From the NCBI GenBank assembly GCA_965116435.1, contig OZ220686.1:1054001-1118000 (forward strand): a stretch of DNA of 64,000 nt. The letters are read 5' to 3'. The translations under genes were made by a program, and so were the position numbers. Source of the stretch: VXPQ01 sp965116435 (lineage in GTDB: Bacteria; Bacteroidota; Rhodothermia; Rhodothermales; VXPQ01). Below the pieces are notes generated by a model that did not search any database, had not been told where the DNA came from, and saw only the letters and a list, made by a program, of their open reading frames with translations. Shown piece after piece: positions 17,675 through 27,762 of this stretch (the first letter of the stretch is position 1; each line of letters starts with the position of its first letter).

Positions 17675-20600
17675 TCATTTCCCTTCCGGCCTACTCACGT
17701 CGATGACGCACACCGAAATTTTGCGGGCTTCTTCGGGCGAGAGCGAAGCTTCCAGCCACTGCTTCATCTCCTCAGGATTGTCCGGGCGCCCGTGCTCATC
17801 GTGCGGAGTCTTGGTGTATTCCGGGCCGAACCAGAATACGAGGTAAATGCCGTAGCCGTCTGTGCCCGGATCCATCGTATACTTTGCGATCAACTGATCG
17901 TGCAAGGCGCTCCAGAGTTTGCGGTGCGAGTTTTTCTTGACTTCGATCGGCACATTGAAACCTGCGTGAGCAACGCGAATGTCGGCTCGCTTGTCGTTGA
18001 CGTATTGTCCCTCGGGTTGGGCGTCAATACCCAATGGTTTCAACTTTTCCTGCAAGTCCGATAACAGATGATCGCGGCATGCATCCTCCGGTCTCTGAGA
18101 TAGCGACGGATCATGCGAATTTTCCGTGTCTTCCGGTCTCTGGGATGGCGAGAGGTCGGTTGAGCGTTCGCCATCATCCACCTCCCTGGATAGAGGTCGA
18201 TTGTACTCATCAACGTTCCAGTACTGCCGCCAGTCCGAAGTAGAGCCACCCCGAATCTTGCTCCCTATTTCGTCCAAACGGTCTACCAACAAGGCCGCAA
18301 GATCGGCGGGGTTGGCGGGTGAACGATTCGTAAGCGTCTTGCAGACCTGCTCGATATCGGGATGGCGATAGCTGGCGTCTCGGCGAATGATTCGCTGATG
18401 TTCTTGCGCCTCCTTCAGCACGCCACGCCAGCTTTGCAAAGCCGGATCGTCGGCAAGGCGTGCAAGAGCATGGGCGGCCTCTTCTTTGGGGGAACCGGCA
18501 AGGTCTTTAATCAGCATGCGAACAAGACCGGATGCGTGATCCCCCCACCAATCAGGTCCGACAACACTGCCCATAAGACGAATAAACAATTCCCACAAGT
18601 GGACCTTCGATGGATCGAACGGGAACAACTCACGGCCTGCAACGGACGGCGTGTGCCACGCCCTCCGTTCGGAAACACCCTCGTGCACGCGACTCCCGAA
18701 GAACGCCTTGAGATAGCGAACACGGTTTTTCTGGTCCTCCTGGACAAAATATTTCAGAATATCCGTGTATTTTTCGGGCCAAAGAATAGCGCCTGCCGCC
18801 AACCAACGCACCCGTTGGGCGGCCCGCATACTCTTCAGGGATCGTTTTTTATCGATCAATTTCTGGAACGAGGCCCGATCGGAATGCTTGATCGCCGCCC
18901 AGAATAAATGATTTAGCGACACGAGACAGCTTTGATCTTCTGGAGAACGCTGAATCGGAAAGGCGCGGAGAAGGGCAAGACTTGCGAGGCGGGCGACATG
19001 CTCATGGTCGGCATCATATTCGAGATGCTGGAATTTATCAACAAAAGGCGAAGCATAATCCTGACCAACCTGAAAGATACAGCGGCCATATTGGACCAGT
19101 ACGTCCGCAACGATTTCAGGGCGCTCGGCAAGAAGCTTCCCATACCATTCAGGACAATAGCCGTACCCGGAGGAGATATGCAGGTGGTTTCCGTAACAGT
19201 AATAGAAAATAGCCGCCTTGCGAATCCGATCTTCGCTCCATTGCGATACATCGTCTTCAGGCATCGTTCTATGCATTTCTTCAAGGCTCGCCAGAAAAGG
19301 CAAGCCGAGGTAATGCATATGGCGCTGTATTTCCAAGTCCAAAATATCCTTGACATCCGGCACATCTTCTCTGTCGATTACACCGCGGAGGCCTTGCAAC
19401 GCCGCCTCGGTCAACCCTCCATAGCCTTCGAGCCACTTCCTGACAGCCTGTACCCCACCGACGGAACCTGCCTGTTCGCCGAACTCCAAACGCCCACTGG
19501 CAAAGTCCCGTTTGCCAGCGTTGGAGAATCCGTCGAAATATCTTCGCGCTATTTCGTAAAGCAGATGGGGAGCCGCCCGGTTTTCGCGCAACGCAGTCTC
19601 ATTGGAGCGAATATGATTGAGCAGTTTTTCCTTTTCCCGACGCTGTTCTTCGACATATTGCTTCTGCGCGGGAGGCCATTCCTGTGGCTCTGGCGCAACA
19701 GAAGGGGGAGCCATTTTCTGTTCCAATGCTGCCGCCAGCATCTTGTTTTGTGCCGCATGATTTTGCAGAACTTCGAGCGATAAACCCTTATTCAACGCTG
19801 GGTCGGTATGCGCATCCCAAGCCCAGTCAAACAGGAATCTGGCGATATGCGGCTCGATATCCACCATGGCGACAGCCTGCTCAAGACACCAAAGGCCGTA
19901 ATCAGATGGAGGATTTGCGCCATAGAGGCGTCTATCGACCCTCGACGCACAAATATCAAAATGGCAATCGCTATCCGATGCGGAACAGAGTTCCAGTCCT
20001 TCCATAATGATCGCCTTCTGTAAATCGGGTCGATCCTCCAGCCACACGCGAATCCCGGACAGAATTTCCTCCTTGCTGTGATGCAATCCACCGGCCCCTT
20101 TCAAACCAACTTCAAGCCAATCGTAGAGGCGTTTTGAATCGATTTGATCTCCATGTGCTTGCAGGCCGAGCAACAAGAGCTTTGTCGGCAGATGATACAG
20201 TTTGCGATTGCCCAACCTCAACGAAAGGTCCCATTCGGCAAGCCGTGCGCTCAAGCCATCAAGGAGTGCGGCCACCTGCTCATCGGAAGATACATCTTTG
20301 AGGCGGGTTTGCCAGAATTGGTAATATCTCCCGTTGATCGGAGGAGGATTCCCCGTCTCGACAAAATACTCCCATACTTCCGATGGCGACAAATGTCGGG
20401 GATATAAATGCGTCAGCAACGCACCGAGAAGTTCATTGTTGGCATCAGCAACGCGTTCGCCTCGAACATCTTCCAGCAACGCTTTGAGTTGATGCACCTT
20501 GTTCTCGTCGTCTGGCGCGTTGCAAATAAAGGCGTCGAGGGCAGCGTACTGGACGCGGGGCCATCGTTTGTCGTCCCGAACGATTTCCAGCAAAAGGCCG

Positions 20601-21991
20601 GAAAGACCCGGTAACGATTCGCCGTACTGCAAGGCGCGCAACGCCAGATCGACAACTTTTTGGTGCGCTTCCTCCCTGTCGGCATCGGTCAAAATATCTT
20701 TGAGCACAGGTTCCATATCCGGCGCAGCAAGCGCCCGAAAGGCTGCCGCTTCTTGCCACCCTGAATAACCGAGCCGGAAGTGCTCGTTCTTCAGGCAAAA
20801 CAGCAATCTTTGTTTATCCTCGGGAAAAAATGTGCTTATATCCCCGTATAGCCCCACGCCCACAGGGTCCTGTTCAATGAGATATGTGCGGGAAGCCGAA
20901 CAATGCGCCGCCAGCCAGGCGGAAAGCCCCCGCATTTCCGTGACCACCATGCCGTCCCCGCCTGTCATCAGGGCGATTACGCGGCGGGCAGGAAGCCCTT
21001 CGTCAATAACGCCTGCAAGGTACCGGGCCGCAAGAAATTCGGCAATGTGGCGGTGTATGGGGGCAAGGCAGTTATTGGATACGCCCTTGAACAACTTCGT
21101 AGCGAGCGCAGGCCGTAGCATGTCACGGCGAGCGCAGTCGCACTTATCCAGCGCGGGATACAATTCGTTCCCCTCGCCGCGCAAGGTCCACCCCGCGGCC
21201 CCTGCAATCAATTGCACGGCGCAAAGCTGTCCGGCAGCATTGAGAAGTTGTTCGGATGAGTGTGGGTTATTACAATCGTGCGCCGCTTGATGCTCTGTAT
21301 TGCGCTCGCGAATCATTTTCAGGCAAGCCTTCTCGAAAAGCTCCATGCGGCTTGCAGGCCAGGCGCCGCCCGCACCGACCACCTCGGCCAGCAGGTTCAG
21401 GGTCTGCGGATTTTCCAGAAATCCGTTTACGCCTTTGTCGTGCGCCATGCGAATGAATGCCTGGACATCTTGATCCATGCCCGGATAATCATCCAGCATG
21501 GACTCGACATCCGAATCCGTCAGAGGATCAAGCCGCAGCATCGTCACCGTGGAGTCCGGCGAAACAGATTGCAGGCGTTCCCGATCGTTTGCTCCCAGCC
21601 AGTCCGCTTCCCGGCACGAGAGGCGAAAATGCGGCTTCCTCAATGTATCCAGCCGAGTGCGAATGGCGTCGAACGACGGACGCGCATCCGGCGAGCCTGC
21701 CCAGACTTCGTCAAGCCCATCGATAAACAGCGTCTTGCCCTGCCATTCGGGGTGATTTTGCGGATCGAACGTCAGGAAGTCGCGGGCCGTGACCATGCAA
21801 GCCCTTTCGCCCAGCGCCTCGCACTCCATTTCGAACGCGGTCGTCTTTCCTGCGCCGGGATCGCCAAGCAACACATAGGCCGGAAGCGAACGAAACTCCT
21901 TCAGCAGCTTCGAATCCGCCTCGCGGCGCCATTCGCCATCCCCTCCATCTCCTTCCCGAATCTCGGTGCATGTGCGGGGTATCCTCTTCAT
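17675..21991 (-). CDS. NACHT-like STAND NTPase with C-terminal PD-(D/E)XK nuclease
   Basis: 1438 residues. Walker A is LLGDPGAGKTT (41-51) and Walker B LFIDGLDEV (88-96), the NACHT/STAND form with the paired acidic DE; FRLSCREADW matches the STAND S/TCR motif. Residues about 300-1230 are helical repeats, probably the sensor. The C-terminus holds ADIRVAHAGFNVPIEVKK, giving D1337 and E1350-x-K1352, followed by a helix LWSALHDQLIAKY and strand GYGIYLVFWF: a PD-(D/E)XK nuclease. It is thus a sensor NTPase with a DNase effector. The start overlaps the upstream AAA_14 gene by 4 nt (ATGA), so they are coupled. A short repeat LSQRPED occurs twice in the linker before the nuclease. Confidence 0.8.
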   Translation of the reverse strand: MKRIPRTCTEIREGDGGDGEWRREADSKLLKEFRSLPAYVLLGDPGAGKTTAFEMECEALGERACMVTARDFLTFDPQNHPEWQGKTLFIDGLDEVWAGSPDARPSFDAIRTRLDTLRKPHFRLSCREADWLGANDRERLQSVSPDSTVTMLRLDPLTDSDVESMLDDYPGMDQDVQAFIRMAHDKGVNGFLENPQTLNLLAEVVGAGGAWPASRMELFEKACLKMIRERNTEHQAAHDCNNPHSSEQLLNAAGQLCAVQLIAGAAGWTLRGEGNELYPALDKCDCARRDMLRPALATKLFKGVSNNCLAPIHRHIAEFLAARYLAGVIDEGLPARRVIALMTGGDGMVVTEMRGLSAWLAAHCSASRTYLIEQDPVGVGLYGDISTFFPEDKQRLLFCLKNEHFRLGYSGWQEAAAFRALAAPDMEPVLKDILTDADREEAHQKVVDLALRALQYGESLPGLSGLLLEIVRDDKRWPRVQYAALDAFICNAPDDENKVHQLKALLEDVRGERVADANNELLGALLTHLYPRHLSPSEVWEYFVETGNPPPINGRYYQFWQTRLKDVSSDEQVAALLDGLSARLAEWDLSLRLGNRKLYHLPTKLLLLGLQAHGDQIDSKRLYDWLEVGLKGAGGLHHSKEEILSGIRVWLEDRPDLQKAIIMEGLELCSASDSDCHFDICASRVDRRLYGANPPSDYGLWCLEQAVAMVDIEPHIARFLFDWAWDAHTDPALNKGLSLEVLQNHAAQNKMLAAALEQKMAPPSVAPEPQEWPPAQKQYVEEQRREKEKLLNHIRSNETALRENRAAPHLLYEIARRYFDGFSNAGKRDFASGRLEFGEQAGSVGGVQAVRKWLEGYGGLTEAALQGLRGVIDREDVPDVKDILDLEIQRHMHYLGLPFLASLEEMHRTMPEDDVSQWSEDRIRKAAIFYYCYGNHLHISSGYGYCPEWYGKLLAERPEIVADVLVQYGRCIFQVGQDYASPFVDKFQHLEYDADHEHVARLASLALLRAFPIQRSPEDQSCLVSLNHLFWAAIKHSDRASFQKLIDKKRSLKSMRAAQRVRWLAAGAILWPEKYTDILKYFVQEDQKNRVRYLKAFFGSRVHEGVSERRAWHTPSVAGRELFPFDPSKVHLWELFIRLMGSVVGPDWWGDHASGLVRMLIKDLAGSPKEEAAHALARLADDPALQSWRGVLKEAQEHQRIIRRDASYRHPDIEQVCKTLTNRSPANPADLAALLVDRLDEIGSKIRGGSTSDWRQYWNVDEYNRPLSREVDDGERSTDLSPSQRPEDTENSHDPSLSQRPEDACRDHLLSDLQEKLKPLGIDAQPEGQYVNDKRADIRVAHAGFNVPIEVKKNSHRKLWSALHDQLIAKYTMDPGTDGYGIYLVFWFGPEYTKTPHDEHGRPDNPEEMKQWLEASLSPEEARKISVCVIDVSRPEGK

Positions 21992-23247
21992 CTTGACGCC
22001 TCCTCAAACCAATGTCTGGCAGGCGCTGCGAGAAATTCATTGAGGGGGACGCCCCCATCCCCGACAAGCAATGACTCTTGCACGTCAAAGCGCTTCCTGA
22101 ACTCGTCCATGCCGCGCAAAGGCCCCCGATGCGGGCCACTCTTGACCTCGACGGGAAGGATTCGCCGGCCCCGTTGCAGGACAAAATCCACTTCAAGCGA
22201 CCGCTCGCGCCAGTAATGGAGCCGGATGTCGGATGTTGCGGTATTGAACAGGTGCGCGCCCGCCGCGCTTTCGACGATGCGCCCCCAAAACGTGCGATCT
22301 CCCCGGGCTTCATCAAAGGAATACCCCGAACCCGCCGTCATCAGGGCCGTGTTGAGCACATTGAACTTGGGACTGGAGGCTTTACCCAAATGCGGCCGAT
22401 TCGAATACTTCGGAAGTCCGGCAAGCAACCCGGCGCTCGACAACAAGTCCAGATAGCGCGCCAGCGTGGTCGTGTTGCCAGCGTCCTGAAGTTGGCCCAG
22501 CATTTTGTTGTACGACAGGATCTCCCCGGAATACGCGACGCCCAGTTCGAAGAGGCGTTTCAATAGCGCGGGCTTGTCCACGCGGGTCATCTTCAGAATA
22601 TCCTGGTCGATATTCGGCGCGACAAGGCCGCGCAGCATGTAATCGCGCCAGCGCTCCGGCTCCCGAACAAAGCGTGCCGCGCCCGGATATCCCCCGAAAT
22701 AGAGGTACGTATCCAGATCGAAATCGAAGGCCCTGGCCATCTCGTCGAACGACCAATGCCGAACAGGCAGGAGTTCGAAACGCCCGGCAAGGCTTTCGCT
22801 CAACCCCGATTGCATGAGCAACGGAGAAGAACCGAGAATCGCCACATGCAGGGGGCAACCGCTGTCCCGGTCCGCATCCCACAAGCCCTTGACGGTTTCC
22901 GACCAGCCGAGAATTTTCTGAATTTCGTCGAACGCCAGCACGAATGGACCGGATTGGGCGGCCTCGCGCCGGGCGACTTCCCAGGTATGCACAAGCCAAT
23001 CCGTGCTCTTCTGGGCCGTGGGCGCAGGAAACGTGGCCTCGTCCGTATCGAAAGGAGGACGAGGCGCGTAAGAATCCGGTTCGTCCACAGCGAGATAGAG
23101 GCTCTTGCAAGGAACCTGCCTCAGCGCCTGACGCACAATGGTGGTCTTGCCTGTCTGGCGCGGGCCAAACAGAGCCATAATCTGGCGAGGCTCTTCGCTC
23201 AGCCGCCGGACGAGGACGCGGACTTGTATGCGCTGGAATGAATGCAT
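21988..23247 (-). CDS. AAA_14/DUF4143 ATPase
   Basis: 419 residues. The N-terminal AAA_14 domain has Walker A FGPRQTGKTT (27-36), Walker B FVLAFDEIQK and sensor AILGSSPLLM. The C-terminal DUF4143 domain ends with LEVDFVLQRGRRILPVEVKS, a PD-(D/E)XK-like core (D…ExK). Proteins of this type are common in Bacteroidota and often poorly understood; a helper or nuclease role is inferred. It is the first gene of an operon with the NACHT-nuclease (4-nt overlap) and the type IIG enzyme. A 34-bp palindrome lies 10-43 bp upstream of the start codon and is the likely operator. Confidence 0.85.
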   Translation of the reverse strand: MHSFQRIQVRVLVRRLSEEPRQIMALFGPRQTGKTTIVRQALRQVPCKSLYLAVDEPDSYAPRPPFDTDEATFPAPTAQKSTDWLVHTWEVARREAAQSGPFVLAFDEIQKILGWSETVKGLWDADRDSGCPLHVAILGSSPLLMQSGLSESLAGRFELLPVRHWSFDEMARAFDFDLDTYLYFGGYPGAARFVREPERWRDYMLRGLVAPNIDQDILKMTRVDKPALLKRLFELGVAYSGEILSYNKMLGQLQDAGNTTTLARYLDLLSSAGLLAGLPKYSNRPHLGKASSPKFNVLNTALMTAGSGYSFDEARGDRTFWGRIVESAAGAHLFNTATSDIRLHYWRERSLEVDFVLQRGRRILPVEVKSGPHRGPLRGMDEFRKRFDVQESLLVGDGGVPLNEFLAAPARHWFEEASR

Positions 23248-23256
23248 ACCTGTAAT

Positions 23257-23290
23257 TTACACCATTGAGCAAAATTACTCAATAGGGTAA
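23257..23290. promoter_or_regulatory. 34-bp palindrome upstream of the AAA_14 operon
   Basis: Arms TTACACCATTGAGCAAA and ATTACTCAATAGGGTAA form an imperfect inverted repeat immediately upstream of the AAA_14 start codon. A closely similar palindrome occurs at 28071-28104. Likely operator or 5'-UTR hairpin. Confidence 0.55.
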
Positions 23291-23310
23291 TAATACAATG
23301 CAATCCCTGA

Positions 23311-26300
23311 TCATTTCAACAGCGCCATCGTTTTTACGGCCGCCTGCTCTTCTGTCCGAAGCACATACAGATAGGCGCCGCTGGCAAGGCCCGATGCGTC
23401 GAACGCAACGCGGTGGCGACCCGCCGGTTGCACGCCGTCCAGCAGCACGCGTACTTCTTGCCCCAGCATATCGTACACCAGCAACCGGACGCGCTGCGAC
23501 CTCGCAAGCGAAAATCCGATCGTCGTGGAGGGATTGAACGGATTCGGGTAGTTCTGCTCCAGCGCAAAAGCCGCAGGGATTTCCGGATCCGCAGGCTCTG
23601 CGGACAACGGCGGGGCGTCGTTGTCCATAACTATCACGGCGGCCGACGACGGGGAGCCCAGCGTATAGCCGGCGCCTATGTCCAACGTCATGCGAATCAA
23701 ACCATCCGCCTCGCTTATGTTGTCGTCTATCGTAGTGACGCTGAATTCAATCCAATGGCTGAGTATTGACGTAGTCCAGGAACCCACGCCAAAGTCGCCG
23801 ATTTCCGTGGCCATCACAGTCACCTCAAGGTTTGATGCCGCAGGCGTTGTCGTAACCTTGAACCAGGCGCTCTCGCCCTCCGTGACTGGAGGACCGCCTG
23901 TAATAATCACAGCTGGCGCGCCGTCGTCGCCCCGGATGACGAACAAGTGTTCGTCCGGCAAACCCGCTGTGTACCCCGTGCCGGAGTTGAGCCGCAGGAC
24001 GACCGTCTCGTCGCCCTCGGCCAGGGCGTCATCCATGATCTCCAACGGGATGTCCACGCTCGTCGCCTGCGCCAGTACCTGAACCGATCCGGATAGCGAT
24101 GCGTAGTCCTCGCCCAACGAAGCCGTCCCGGTCACTGTATAGCTGAGCGTGACGTCCGACTGCGGAACCGGGAACAGGCTAACTGTGACGCTCTGTGCGC
24201 CGGCGCCCTCGGACGCGCCCGACGAAGCCGCCGCAAAGCGGGCCGCCGGCCCGGCATCGTCATCCTGGATAACGAATGTGTGAACATTCGACAGACCCAC
24301 TGCATAGCCCACGCCGGAGGTCAGCGTCAACACCACCGTCTCGTCGTTTTCGTCCAGCATGTCGTCGGCGAGCGTCAGGGGAATGTTCACGCTCGTCGCG
24401 TTCGCCGCCGCCGATACAGAGCCAGACAACGGCGTGTAGTCCTTATCCGCACCCGACGAAGCCGTACCGCCCACCGTGTACGCGATCGTAATGGACGACT
24501 GCGGAGCCGGAGAGAGGTTCACCTGCACGTTCTGCGTGCCCGCATCCTCTGCGGCGCCCGACAGCGTCGTCTCAAAACTTACCGACGGCGCACCTCCGCC
24601 TCCGACACCACCCCCTCCACCGCCACTGTCGTTGTCGTTGTCCGTAATCGTCAGTGTGTGCGCACTCGGCGAACCTACCGTGTACCCCGTACCAGAGGCC
24701 AGCGTCAACATCACCGTCTCGGCGCCCTCAACCAGGGCGTCGTCCGTAATCGACACCGGAATGATCACGCTCGTCGCGTTCGCCCCTGCCTGAACCGAAC
24801 CGGGCAGCGACGCATAGTCCGCACCCGACGAAGCCGTCCCGCCCACCGTGTACGCGATCGTAATGGACGACTGCGGAGCCGGAGAAAGGTTCACCTGCAC
24901 GTTCTGCGTGCCCATGTCCTCCGCCCCACTCGACGAAGACGACGAAAAACGCACCGACGGCGTACCTCCGCCTCCACCGCCGCCACCGCCACTGTCGTTG
25001 TCGTTGTCGTTGTCCGTAATCGTCAGCGTGTGCGCGCTCGGCGAATCCCGTGTGTACCCCGTGCCAGGAGCCAGCGTCAACACCACCGTTTCGTCGCCCT
25101 CAACCAGGGCGTCGTCCGTAATCGACACCGGAATGATCACGCTCGTCGCGTTCGCCCCCGCCTGAACCGAACCGGGTAGCCTCGTATAGTCCGCACCCGA
25201 CGAAGCCGTCCCGCCCACCGTGTACGCGATCGTAATGGACGACTGCGGAGCCGGAGAAAGGTTCACCTGCACGTTCTGCGTGCCCACGTCCTCCGCCCCA
25301 CTCGACGAAGACGACGAAAAACGTACCGACGGCGTACCTCCACCTCCGCCGCCACCGCCACTGTCGTTGTCGTTGTCGTTATCCCTAATCGTCAGCGAGT
25401 GCGCGGCCGGCGAACGCACCGTGTATCCCGTGCCAGAGGCCAGCGTCAACACCACCGTTTCGTCGCCCTCAACCAGGGCGTCGTCCGTAATCGACACCGG
25501 AATGATCACGCTCGTCGCGTTCGCCCCCGCCTGAACCGAACCGGGCAGCCTCGTATAGTCCGCACCCGACGAAGCCGTCCCGCCCACCGTGTACGCGATC
25601 GTAATGGACGACTGCGGAGCCGGAGAAAGGTTCACCTGCACATTCTGCGTGCCCACATCCTCCGCCGCGCTTGACGAAGACGATGAAAAACGCACCGACG
25701 GCGTACTTCCGCCGCCACTGTCATTGTCCGTAATCGTCAGTGTGTACTTGGTCGTTGAACCCAATTCGTACCCTGTGCCAGAGGTCAGCGTCAACACCAC
25801 CGTCTCGGAGCTCTCCTCCAGCGCGTCGTCTGTAATCAACACCGGAATAATCACGCTTGTCGCATTCGCCGACGCCTGAACCGAACCGGGCAGCGTCGCG
25901 TAGTCCGAACCCGAGGTCGCCGTCCCGCCCACCGTGTACGTGATTGTAATGGCCGACTGCGGAGCCGGAGAAAGGTTCACCTGCGCATTGACGGCGCCCG
26001 CGCCCTCCCTTGCGCTCGACCCCAAGAACTCGAAACTCGCCTGCGGCGTACTGCCGCCACTGTCGTTGTCCGTAATCGTCAATGTGTGCCTGGTCGTCGA
26101 ACCCAATTCGTACCCTGTGCCAGAGGTCAGCGTCAACACCACCGTCTCGGAGCTCTCGACCAGGTCGTCGTCCGTAATCGACACCGGAATGTTCACCCTC
26201 GTTGCGTTCGCCGACGCCTGAACCGAACCCGACAGCGTCGCGTAGTCCGAACCCTCGGTCGCCGTGCCACCCACCGTGTACGTGATCGTAATGGACGACT

Positions 26301-27762
26301 GCGGAGCCGGAGAAAGGTTCACCTGCAGGTTCTGCGTACCGCCGCCCTCCGCCCCACTCGACGAAGACGACGAGAAACTCGCCTCCGGCGTACTGCCGCC
26401 ACTGTCGTCGTTCGTAATCGTCAGCGTGTGCCTGGTCCTCGATCCCAATTCGTACCCTGTGCCGGAGGTCAGCGTCAACACCACCGTCTCATCCGCCTCA
26501 ACCAGGGCGTCGTCTGTGATCGACACCGGGATGTTCACGCTGTTTGCATTCGCCGACGCCTGAACCGAACCCGACAGCCTTGCGTAGTCCCCGCCAGCGG
26601 TCGCCGTCCCGCCCACCGTGTACCTGAGCGTGGTGGCCGATGTCGGGGCCGGGGAGAGGTTGACCCTCACATTGTGCGTGCCTGCATCCTCCGCCGCGCT
26701 CGAAGTAGCCGCCGCAAAACTTGCCGACGGCGTGTCGTTGTCTTCAATAGTCAATGTGTGCTTGCTCGGCGAACCCAATCGGTAGCTCGTGGCGGACGTT
26801 AGCGTCAACGTGACTGTTTCGTTGCTTTCTATCGCGCTGTCGTCCGTGATCGACACCGGGATGTTCACGCTGTTTGCGTTCGCCGACACCTGAATCGAAC
26901 CCGACAGCCTTGCGTAGTCCGTACCCGCGGTCGCCGTCCCGCCCACCGCGTATGCGAGCGTGATGGCCGATGTTGGCGCCGAAGAGAGGTTGACCCTCAC
27001 GTTGCGCGTGCCCGCTCCCTCTCCTGCGCTTGTCGCAACCGCCGCAAAGCTCGCCAGCGGCCTGGCGGCGTCGAGCAGCGTGATTTCTCCGTTTCCGATG
27101 CGTACGCCCTTGGCCTCGCCGCGGCGCTGCAAGTTGGGGTCTGGAGAAAGCCCGCCTGTATAAACAGACGTCGGGATCGACACAGTAACTACATCGTTCG
27201 TATCGTCGTTGTCCAGGATAGGCGTGAGCACAATCGTTACTTTCTGGACGTCGCTCGTATCATAGAAGATCAACCGCTGGCCCTCCAACCTCACGCCTGA
27301 TACGTCTTTCTGCAGGGTGAAATCGATACCCGGTGTTCCGCCCGAGAAATTCAATGGTATGCCCAGAGACTCATTGGACTCCAAAGGCGAATCCAGGGTC
27401 ACCACGATCTCCGCTGTGTTACTCACATCGGCCTCGTCCGCCTCCGCATCCGGGATCGAAAGGGTCACCGTAACCACCGTATCCGCCGCCGCATCCGGGA
27501 TCGAAAGCAGCGACGGAACCACCGCATCCTGCGCCTGAGCATCCGGGGTTGCAAGCAGCGACGTACCCACCGCATCCTGCGCCTGCGCAGCGGTCTGCAA
27601 GGGAAATTTAGCGAGCAGCGGCAGCACCAGGAGCGCCGTTATCAGGTATCGGCGCAAACGTATCGGGCGCAGGTTGCGACTACCGGGCGTATGCAGCGAG
27701 CGCTCTACCCGGCTCATGCAACGCCCGGGGCGCAGCAGGGGAAGTGCGTACATGACGGGCAA
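23311..27762 (-). CDS. Giant Calx-beta repeat surface protein with T9SS sorting domain
   Basis: 1483 residues. A signal segment (RRYLITALLVLPLLAKFPLQ, cleavage near TAAQA) leads to about eleven Calx-beta-like repeats of about 110-125 residues, each with AEDVGTQNVQVNLSPAPQS, TVGGTASSGADY and SITDDALVEGDETVVLTL. Some are separated by Asp-Asn and poly-Gly linkers (NDNDNDSGGGGGGGG). The C-terminal about 85 residues form a type IX secretion sorting domain (ALEQNYPNPFNPSTTIGFSL, VYDMLGQEVRVLLDGVQPAG, YLYVLRTE). Calx-beta folds bind Ca2+ at acidic DND/DD turns and occur in adhesins. The product is probably exported and attached to the surface. The start is uncertain; ATG 27717 would also retain the signal peptide. 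No operon partner. Confidence 0.82.
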   Translation of the reverse strand: MPVMYALPLLRPGRCMSRVERSLHTPGSRNLRPIRLRRYLITALLVLPLLAKFPLQTAAQAQDAVGTSLLATPDAQAQDAVVPSLLSIPDAAADTVVTVTLSIPDAEADEADVSNTAEIVVTLDSPLESNESLGIPLNFSGGTPGIDFTLQKDVSGVRLEGQRLIFYDTSDVQKVTIVLTPILDNDDTNDVVTVSIPTSVYTGGLSPDPNLQRRGEAKGVRIGNGEITLLDAARPLASFAAVATSAGEGAGTRNVRVNLSSAPTSAITLAYAVGGTATAGTDYARLSGSIQVSANANSVNIPVSITDDSAIESNETVTLTLTSATSYRLGSPSKHTLTIEDNDTPSASFAAATSSAAEDAGTHNVRVNLSPAPTSATTLRYTVGGTATAGGDYARLSGSVQASANANSVNIPVSITDDALVEADETVVLTLTSGTGYELGSRTRHTLTITNDDSGGSTPEASFSSSSSSGAEGGGTQNLQVNLSPAPQSSITITYTVGGTATEGSDYATLSGSVQASANATRVNIPVSITDDDLVESSETVVLTLTSGTGYELGSTTRHTLTITDNDSGGSTPQASFEFLGSSAREGAGAVNAQVNLSPAPQSAITITYTVGGTATSGSDYATLPGSVQASANATSVIIPVLITDDALEESSETVVLTLTSGTGYELGSTTKYTLTITDNDSGGGSTPSVRFSSSSSSAAEDVGTQNVQVNLSPAPQSSITIAYTVGGTASSGADYTRLPGSVQAGANATSVIIPVSITDDALVEGDETVVLTLASGTGYTVRSPAAHSLTIRDNDNDNDSGGGGGGGGTPSVRFSSSSSSGAEDVGTQNVQVNLSPAPQSSITIAYTVGGTASSGADYTRLPGSVQAGANATSVIIPVSITDDALVEGDETVVLTLAPGTGYTRDSPSAHTLTITDNDNDNDSGGGGGGGGGTPSVRFSSSSSSGAEDMGTQNVQVNLSPAPQSSITIAYTVGGTASSGADYASLPGSVQAGANATSVIIPVSITDDALVEGAETVMLTLASGTGYTVGSPSAHTLTITDNDNDSGGGGGGVGGGGAPSVSFETTLSGAAEDAGTQNVQVNLSPAPQSSITIAYTVGGTASSGADKDYTPLSGSVSAAANATSVNIPLTLADDMLDENDETVVLTLTSGVGYAVGLSNVHTFVIQDDDAGPAARFAAASSGASEGAGAQSVTVSLFPVPQSDVTLSYTVTGTASLGEDYASLSGSVQVLAQATSVDIPLEIMDDALAEGDETVVLRLNSGTGYTAGLPDEHLFVIRGDDGAPAVIITGGPPVTEGESAWFKVTTTPAASNLEVTVMATEIGDFGVGSWTTSILSHWIEFSVTTIDDNISEADGLIRMTLDIGAGYTLGSPSSAAVIVMDNDAPPLSAEPADPEIPAAFALEQNYPNPFNPSTTIGFSLARSQRVRLLVYDMLGQEVRVLLDGVQPAGRHRVAFDASGLASGAYLYVLRTEEQAAVKTMALLK
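24450..25720 (-). repeat. Near-identical about 370-bp tandem coding repeats
   Basis: Corresponding points of the Calx-beta units fall at about 24826, 25198 and 25567, i.e. 372 and 369 bp apart, with only scattered base differences and variable (CCGCCA)n/(TCGTTG)n linker tracts. The high DNA identity points to recent unit duplication or gene conversion within the gene. Confidence 0.75.

Noticed and set aside
24276..26802. Plus-strand open frames opposite the Calx-beta repeats
   Set aside because: They repeat with the same period as the minus-strand gene and are Arg/Val- or Pro-rich, i.e. translated antisense.
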